Of a stretch of 33,436 bases of DNA, positions 28,430 through 33,436 are shown piece after piece. How positions within the stretch are numbered: the first letter of the stretch is position 1; the number at the start of each line of letters is the position of its first letter. Under the pieces are notes generated by a model. That model searched no databases. It was not told the DNA's origin and worked only from the letters and a program-made list of their open reading frames with translations. This DNA comes from Draconibacterium orientale (GTDB taxonomy: Bacteria; Bacteroidota; Bacteroidia; Bacteroidales; JAADGE01). Where the stretch lies: assembly GCA_020721645.1 (NCBI GenBank), contig DYMH01000018.1, forward strand, positions 8,370 to 41,805. Direction: 5' to 3'. The position numbers were made by a program, and so were the translations under genes.

Positions 28430-29008
28430 TTATTTTCGATTTGCTGCATAAGCGAACAAATTTTTCAGATTTGGATATGTTTTTTCCATCAAAAACGAGG
28501 CTTCGGAAATCGAAATAAATTCAACTTTTGTGATTTGTTCTTCGGTTTGCGGAACAGGCAGTTTATTGTTTTCGTACACCATTTCAAACCAATATGTTTT
28601 TTTTAAAATCCATTTTTTTTCAAAGTAGATATGGAACGAAGGTTCCAAAGTTTTAATGATTTTTAATTCTGAAATTCCGCATTCTTCCGTAACCTCCCGT
28701 AATGCTGTCATTTCGGGCGTTTCGCCTTTTTCTTTTTTGCCCTTGGGCAAATCCGGAATTCCGAGCCGCTGAATGTAGAGAAATTGATTTTTTGTATTGA
28801 AAACCAGTCCGCCGGCTGCTTCGATAAAGTGAAATTGTTTTTGAACTAATGAAAAAGTGTAGTTCGCATTCAGGCTGTTGATTGTAATATATTGATTTTT
28901 ATTTTCGATAAATTGATGAATTCTTTCATCAATTTCGGCATCTGAAATTTGATTTTCGCTTTGTTCTATGATTTTAAGTACGCTGTCGTTATAAAAAATT
29001 TTATACAT
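28430..29008 (-). CDS. NUDIX hydrolase
   Basis: 192 aa; Nudix box PKGKKEKGETPEMTALREVTEECGI. Confidence 0.93.
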   Translation of the reverse strand: MYKIFYNDSVLKIIEQSENQISDAEIDERIHQFIENKNQYITINSLNANYTFSLVQKQFHFIEAAGGLVFNTKNQFLYIQRLGIPDLPKGKKEKGETPEMTALREVTEECGISELKIIKTLEPSFHIYFEKKWILKKTYWFEMVYENNKLPVPQTEEQITKVEFISISEASFLMEKTYPNLKNLFAYAANRK

Positions 29009-29133
29009 TTGTTGTTTATTTTACTTTTTAGATAATTATTTTTGAAAATCATTTTTTTGTACAAAAAATCCTTGTTTTTTTAATATCACAGGACGAATAT
29101 TGATAACACAAATATATAAAAATCTTAGAATTT

Positions 29134-29763
29134 ATGTTACAAATTGAATTAAATACCGCGAAAGGCATCGCATTGGAATTGCTCAAAACAAATGCCGTTC
29201 AACTGAGTCCGGACAAATTATTTACATGGGCATCGGGGATTAAATCGCCGATTTATTGCGACAATCGCCGATTACTTTCCTATCCCGAAAGTCGGTCGAT
29301 TATAAAAGACGCTTTTGTTAGAATATTAACAGAAAAATATTCTCAGGCTGACATTATTGTCGGCGTTGCCACGGGTGGCATTGCAATAGGAGCATTGGCG
29401 GCAGATGTTCTGCAAAAACCATTTGCCTATGTGCGTTCGGAATCAAAAAATCACGGCATGGGGAATCGTATCGAAGGCATCGTTCGACAAGGGCAAAAAG
29501 TTGTTGTAATAGAAGATTTAGTTTCGACCGGAGGCAGCAGTATTGCAGCAGTTGAAGCTCTTCGCGAAGCCGGTTGCGAAGTTTTAGGTATGGTCGCAAT
29601 TTTCACGTATGGTTTGCCGATTGCTCTTGAAAATTTTGAAAAAAACAATTGCAAGCTAACGACTCTCAGCAATTACGAAATCTTAATCGAAGAAGCACAT
29701 TCTTTCAAGTACGTTAATCCTGAGGATATGGAAATTCTAAGACAATGGAAATCACAATTTTAA
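29134..29763 (+). CDS. pyrE: Orotate phosphoribosyltransferase
   Basis: 209 aa; FTWASGIKSPIYCDNR, ADIIVGVATGGIAIGALAADVL, PRPP motif KVVVIEDLVSTGGSSIAAVEALREAG. Confidence 0.96.
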   Translation: MLQIELNTAKGIALELLKTNAVQLSPDKLFTWASGIKSPIYCDNRRLLSYPESRSIIKDAFVRILTEKYSQADIIVGVATGGIAIGALAADVLQKPFAYVRSESKNHGMGNRIEGIVRQGQKVVVIEDLVSTGGSSIAAVEALREAGCEVLGMVAIFTYGLPIALENFEKNNCKLTTLSNYEILIEEAHSFKYVNPEDMEILRQWKSQF

Positions 29764-29784
29764 ATATATAAGGAATTGCAATTT

Positions 29785-30255
29785 TTACAAATCTTTGTAT
29801 CCGTCGATACCCTGTGGAATAAATTTAGAAACATCGCCGCCGTAGCGTAATATTTCGCGAACAATTGTTGAGCTGACCATTGAATATTGCGGCGATGTTA
29901 ATAAAAATACTGTTTCAATTTCATCGTATATCTCTCGATTCATCTGCCCCACAGCTCTTTCATATTCAAAATCGGCAGCGGTTCGTAAACCGCGTAAAAT
30001 ATATTTTGCATTTTTTTCTTTGCAAAAATCTACAGTCAAGCCGGTGTAACTTGCAGTTTCAATTTTTGGCTCGTTTTTAAAAACTTCTGCAATCCAATTT
30101 ATCCTCTGTTCGGGCGTAAAAAAGCCGTGTTTTACCGAATTGTAACCAACGGCAATTATTATTTTATCGAATAAAGGTAAGGCTCGTTTTACAATTTCTT
30201 CATGCCCAACCGTAAATGGGTCGAACGAACCCGGAAATATGGCAATTCTTTTCAT
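29785..30255 (-). CDS. coaD: Phosphopantetheine adenylyltransferase
   Basis: 156 aa; RIAIFPGSFDPFTVGHEEIVKRALPLFDKIIIAVGYN; ILRGLRTAADFEYERAVGQMNREI; YSMVSSTIVREILRYGGDVSKFIP. Confidence 0.97.
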   Translation of the reverse strand: MKRIAIFPGSFDPFTVGHEEIVKRALPLFDKIIIAVGYNSVKHGFFTPEQRINWIAEVFKNEPKIETASYTGLTVDFCKEKNAKYILRGLRTAADFEYERAVGQMNREIYDEIETVFLLTSPQYSMVSSTIVREILRYGGDVSKFIPQGIDGYKDL

Positions 30256-30417
30256 TATATTTTTGTATTAACAGTACATTTTCAAATGTGAAATTACATG
30301 AAAATTATTAAGAAAAAAATATTTTTTCAGACTAATTGGCTAAAATAGTACAGTATTTATTGAATAACAACATGTTAAATTTTCGCCACGGCTTCGATAA
30401 GCGAATCGAAAGACCTG

Positions 30418-30852
30418 TTACTTTTCAAGTATTTTTTCCATTTCATAATGCGGCAAACCAACTTCTAAAAATTCTTTGCTTATAAGAGTATAGTTCATGT
30501 TTAAATAGAAACCAACTGCAGATTTTCGAGCATGAAGTACGATTTTTTTATAATTTTTTTCGCCGGCGAATTGTTCCGCCAACTTTGTCAATTTTTGCCC
30601 AATTCCTTGATGTTGATATTTAGAATCAACTGCAAATTGCCTCATTTTAACTATGTTATCCTCCATAGGTTTTAATAAAACAACTGCTCGGATTTCATTG
30701 TCTTCGATGGCAGCCAGATGGAAATTATTCATTTCGTCCGACAAAAATTCTTTTGTAAACCTTAGTCCCAAAGGTTTGCGAAGAATTTTGTATCGCAATT
30801 CGAGACTTTTTGTGTATAATTCTGATTGATATTCTATTTCGGTGTAAATCAT
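30418..30852 (-). CDS. GNAT-family N-acetyltransferase
   Basis: 144 aa; MRQFAVDSKYQHQGIGQKLTKLAEQFAGEKNYKKIVLHARKSAVGFYLNMNYTLISKEFLEVGLPHYEMEKIL. Confidence 0.92.
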   Translation of the reverse strand: MIYTEIEYQSELYTKSLELRYKILRKPLGLRFTKEFLSDEMNNFHLAAIEDNEIRAVVLLKPMEDNIVKMRQFAVDSKYQHQGIGQKLTKLAEQFAGEKNYKKIVLHARKSAVGFYLNMNYTLISKEFLEVGLPHYEMEKILEK

Positions 30853-30871
30853 ACGAAAATGTCATAATTAA

Positions 30872-32392
30872 TTATAACTTATTAGATTCAATTTTCCGGA
30901 ACGCATCGGCAATACACGAAACAATGTCGCCTGAGGTCATGGGAGTTTGCCCAAATTTTTCGGCTGCAATATCGCCCGCCAAACCATGGAGATAAACAGC
31001 CATAATTACAGCATCTTCAATCGGGTAACCTTGTGCCGACAGAGCTAATAAAATGCCTGTCAGCACATCACCGCTGCCGCCTTTTGCCATGCCGGGATTA
31101 CCTGTGGAATTGAAAAAACACTTGCCGTCGGGTGTTGTAATTGCAGTGTATGCACCTTTTAAAACAACAAAACATTTATATTTTACAGAAAATTTGATTT
31201 GTCGTTCATTTCTTCGGAAATTATTTTCGGAAGGTCCCGCCAATCGTTCAAATTCTTTAATATGTGGCGTAAAAACAGAATTTTCGGAAATCAAGTCGAG
31301 CCAATTTTTATTTTTTCCGAGGATTGTAATGGCATCTGCATCGAAAATAATTGGTTTTTTAAAATGTGTTATAAGTGTTTTTACTGCAATCTCTGTTTTT
31401 TCATCAAATCCAATTCCCGGACCGATGGCTGCGATATTGAATTTTGCAAATTCAGGTAAATTGCTGATAACGAATTGCTCATCATCAACGGAAAGCAAGG
31501 CTTCGGGCACAGACATTTGAAGAATTTGTACATTACATTTGGGAACATGACAGGTTAATAGTCCGATTCCGCTTCGTAAACAGCCGCGTGCAGCCAATAT
31601 ATTTGCTCCCGCTGTTCCGTAGTTTCCTGCAAGCAGCAAAGCGTGTCCGAATTGTCCTTTATGCGAAAAAATTTTACGAACTTTATAATATTTTATAATA
31701 TCCTCTTGCTGTATAAAAAATCGATTACATTGCGTATTATTCACATAATCAGGGTGAATGCCGATAGGAAGTACTTTAAAAGTTCCGACATATTCTTCAT
31801 TTTCCGGGAAAAAAAATGAAAGAAACGGAAATTCAAAAGTCAGTGTATATTTGGCTTTGACGATTGCATTTTGTTGAGATGAATTTTCTTCACCAAACAG
31901 TCCCGAAGGAATATCAATTGAAATAATATCACAATGTAAATTGTTTAAATAATTTACGATTTCTGCCGAAAAACCTGTAAGCGGTCTTGTTAATCCCGAA
32001 CCGAATAGTGCATCAATCAGCACCGTATTTTTGTTGAATGCCGGGAGTTGTACTTTATCAGATATTTCTGATATGTTGAGTGTTTTAATTTGTTTTAATC
32101 GATCCAAATTTATTGAAAAATCGTCCGAAAATCTGTTGGATATTTTGGCAAAATACACTTCGACTTTATAATCTTTCAGGCTCAACAAGCGTGCTACTGC
32201 TAAGCCATCGCCGCCGTTATTTCCGCTTCCGCAAAAAATGGCGAAAGGAACTTTTTCCTTATATAAATTTATCAGTTCTTCGACAATTTTTTCGGCGGCA
32301 CGTTCCATCAAATCGATTGAATGAATCGGTTCGTGCGATATTGTGTAGGAGTCGGCATCTCGAATTTGCGAAGCATTGAAAATTTTTATCAT
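30872..32392 (-). CDS. nnrD: Bifunctional NAD(P)H-hydrate epimerase / ADP-dependent dehydratase
   Basis: 506 aa; epimerase half AIFCGSGNNGGDGLAVARLL, VLIDALFGSGLTRPLTG; dehydratase half GHALLLAGNYGTAGANILAARGCLRSGIGLLT, AIGPGIG, FFNSTGNPGMAKGGSGDVLTGILLALSAQG. Confidence 0.96.
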   Translation of the reverse strand: MIKIFNASQIRDADSYTISHEPIHSIDLMERAAEKIVEELINLYKEKVPFAIFCGSGNNGGDGLAVARLLSLKDYKVEVYFAKISNRFSDDFSINLDRLKQIKTLNISEISDKVQLPAFNKNTVLIDALFGSGLTRPLTGFSAEIVNYLNNLHCDIISIDIPSGLFGEENSSQQNAIVKAKYTLTFEFPFLSFFFPENEEYVGTFKVLPIGIHPDYVNNTQCNRFFIQQEDIIKYYKVRKIFSHKGQFGHALLLAGNYGTAGANILAARGCLRSGIGLLTCHVPKCNVQILQMSVPEALLSVDDEQFVISNLPEFAKFNIAAIGPGIGFDEKTEIAVKTLITHFKKPIIFDADAITILGKNKNWLDLISENSVFTPHIKEFERLAGPSENNFRRNERQIKFSVKYKCFVVLKGAYTAITTPDGKCFFNSTGNPGMAKGGSGDVLTGILLALSAQGYPIEDAVIMAVYLHGLAGDIAAEKFGQTPMTSGDIVSCIADAFRKIESNKL

Positions 32393-32400
32393 CTTATTCT

Positions 32401-33081
32401 TTATGAGTAAGTTTGGTATTCGAGCAATGAAATTGTTTCATCGGCAAGTGATTTTGAATTTTTTGTCTCCATTTGCTTTATTCGGTTGAGGCTTTCGATA
32501 GTCGTGTTGTTTAATGTTTTGTTTGCACTGCCGATTTGAAATAAAACACGAAAAGCAATTGTGCCGTGTTTAAATTTAGGATTTGATATTAATTTTTCGA
32601 TTTCGGAAACAAAAAACTGAAAATCATCATTTTTGAAATCGCTGTTTTTTGAAAATGCGGCACGTCCTATTGTTAATAAAACAGCACGTTGCACGTTCTG
32701 ATTGTCGGATAAAATATTCTGTCGGCATAAATCGGTTGCAAAGGGTAATTTTGATAAAATATTAAATGCTGCTTGTTCCGCTAATTCAATAGTTTCGGCA
32801 TTTTGGAGAATTTCTGCGGCTGTTTCGGGCGATACTTCTTCCGGATTGTCAATCATATCAGCCAAAATTTTCAGTTCTCGGATTTCAGAATCTCTTAAAT
32901 GCAAAGCAAATGAATGATTGGGACGAAAATCATCGGCAATTTTTCTTAATTCATAAATCGAAACACCGTAATTTTTGGAATATTTTAAGCCCAGATTATT
33001 CATAAATTCCAAGGTTTCACCGTTTTCTCTCAAACGAAGTCGTTTTATAAGTGTCGAATATAGATTTTGTATGTTATCCAT
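32401..33081 (-). CDS. HEAT-repeat / AlkD-like DNA alkylation repair family protein
   Basis: 226 aa, helical; LGLKYSKNYGVSIYELRKIADDFRPNHSFALHLRDSEIRELKILADMIDNPEEVSPE resembles AlkD-like proteins. By-eye call. Confidence 0.6.
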   Translation of the reverse strand: MDNIQNLYSTLIKRLRLRENGETLEFMNNLGLKYSKNYGVSIYELRKIADDFRPNHSFALHLRDSEIRELKILADMIDNPEEVSPETAAEILQNAETIELAEQAAFNILSKLPFATDLCRQNILSDNQNVQRAVLLTIGRAAFSKNSDFKNDDFQFFVSEIEKLISNPKFKHGTIAFRVLFQIGSANKTLNNTTIESLNRIKQMETKNSKSLADETISLLEYQTYS

Positions 33082-33271
33082 TGATTAAATATTAATTGGT
33101 TGTGTTTTGTATGTCAGTTCATTCGCTATCAAAATTACAAATTTTTCTTTGTTTTTTCCATTTTAAAAATATTAATTTCAATCCTAAATTCCGTAATTCT
33201 TTTTTTATTTATACTAAGCACGGTCATAAATTGCGTTTTACAAATTGTTTATCTATTTGATATTAAAAGCA

Positions 33272-33311
33272 ATCAGCATATCAGCACATCAAAAAATCAA
33301 CCAATCAAAGT
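33272..33311. repeat. Degenerate tandem repeat, 5 x 8 bp (ATCAgcac-like)
   Basis: ATCAGCAT|ATCAGCAC|ATCAAAAA|ATCAACCA|ATCAAAGT. Confidence 0.7.
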
Positions 33312-33338
33312 ATAACTTCGTTGAGGGCTACTCCGTTC

Positions 33339-33362
33339 ACGCAAAGACGCTAAGTCGCAAAG
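33339..33362. repeat. Degenerate tandem repeat, 3 x 8 bp (ACGCAAAG-like)
   Basis: ACGCAAAG|ACGCTAAG|TCGCAAAG. Confidence 0.75.
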
Positions 33363-33436
33363 AAACCTATTCACCTGATTTATTTTTTAGACTTATTTAC
33401 TTAATCAATACAATTTGCGACCAATTCAAATTTATG

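Noticed and set aside
30300-30330. AAAAAATATTTTTT palindrome between coaD and the GNAT gene
   Set aside because: Homopolymeric A/T tract; symmetry expected by chance at this composition.
33100-33315. ORF 33100..33315 (+)
   Set aside because: Low-complexity AT-rich intergenic frame running into the 8-bp tandem array; no motif support.
1-33436. Mobile element, prophage, toxin-antitoxin or defence island
   Set aside because: No transposase, integrase, phage structural, restriction-modification or paired small toxin/antitoxin ORFs recognised. The only mobility-related hint is the REP-like element.

Overview
The window looks like a low-GC Bacteroidetes chromosome segment: AT-rich, TAnnTTTG-type -7 promoter motifs, a T9SS-type C-terminal sorting domain, and SPOR and SpoIIE signalling proteins. 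It is gene-dense and mostly housekeeping or regulatory. In order it carries: a C1 aminopeptidase (truncated at the left edge), a SPOR-domain exported protein, a hybrid histidine kinase, an NlpC/P60 peptidase, a MacB-type ABC permease, a Bax-inhibitor-1 family protein, an LTA-synthase/sulfatase-fold membrane enzyme, two tandem SUMF1/FGE-like secreted proteins, an FKBP lipoprotein, MutS2, a Spy/LTXXQ-like small protein, a SpoIIE phosphatase, an AmmeMemoRadiSam pair (AmrS + AmrA, no AmrB), a GlpD-like dehydrogenase, a YfiR-PAS-PAS-SpoIIE sensor phosphatase, an M14 carboxypeptidase with T9SS sorting domain, an Omp85-like barrel, NUDIX, PyrE, CoaD, GNAT, NnrD/NnrE and an AlkD/HEAT-like protein. No rRNA, tRNA, CRISPR array or transposase was recognised. 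The strongest non-coding signal is a foldback element of six hairpins at about 26646-26857, whose two arms differ by compensatory base-pair changes (REP/BIME-like). Other leads are a 19-codon sORF ending in a hairpin in the leader of the aminopeptidase gene, two adjacent 8-bp-period degenerate tandem arrays at 33272-33362, SUMF1 paralogs lacking the canonical FGE cysteine pair, and the YfiR-SpoIIE sensor architecture. All domain calls are by eye from motifs; no database search was run.
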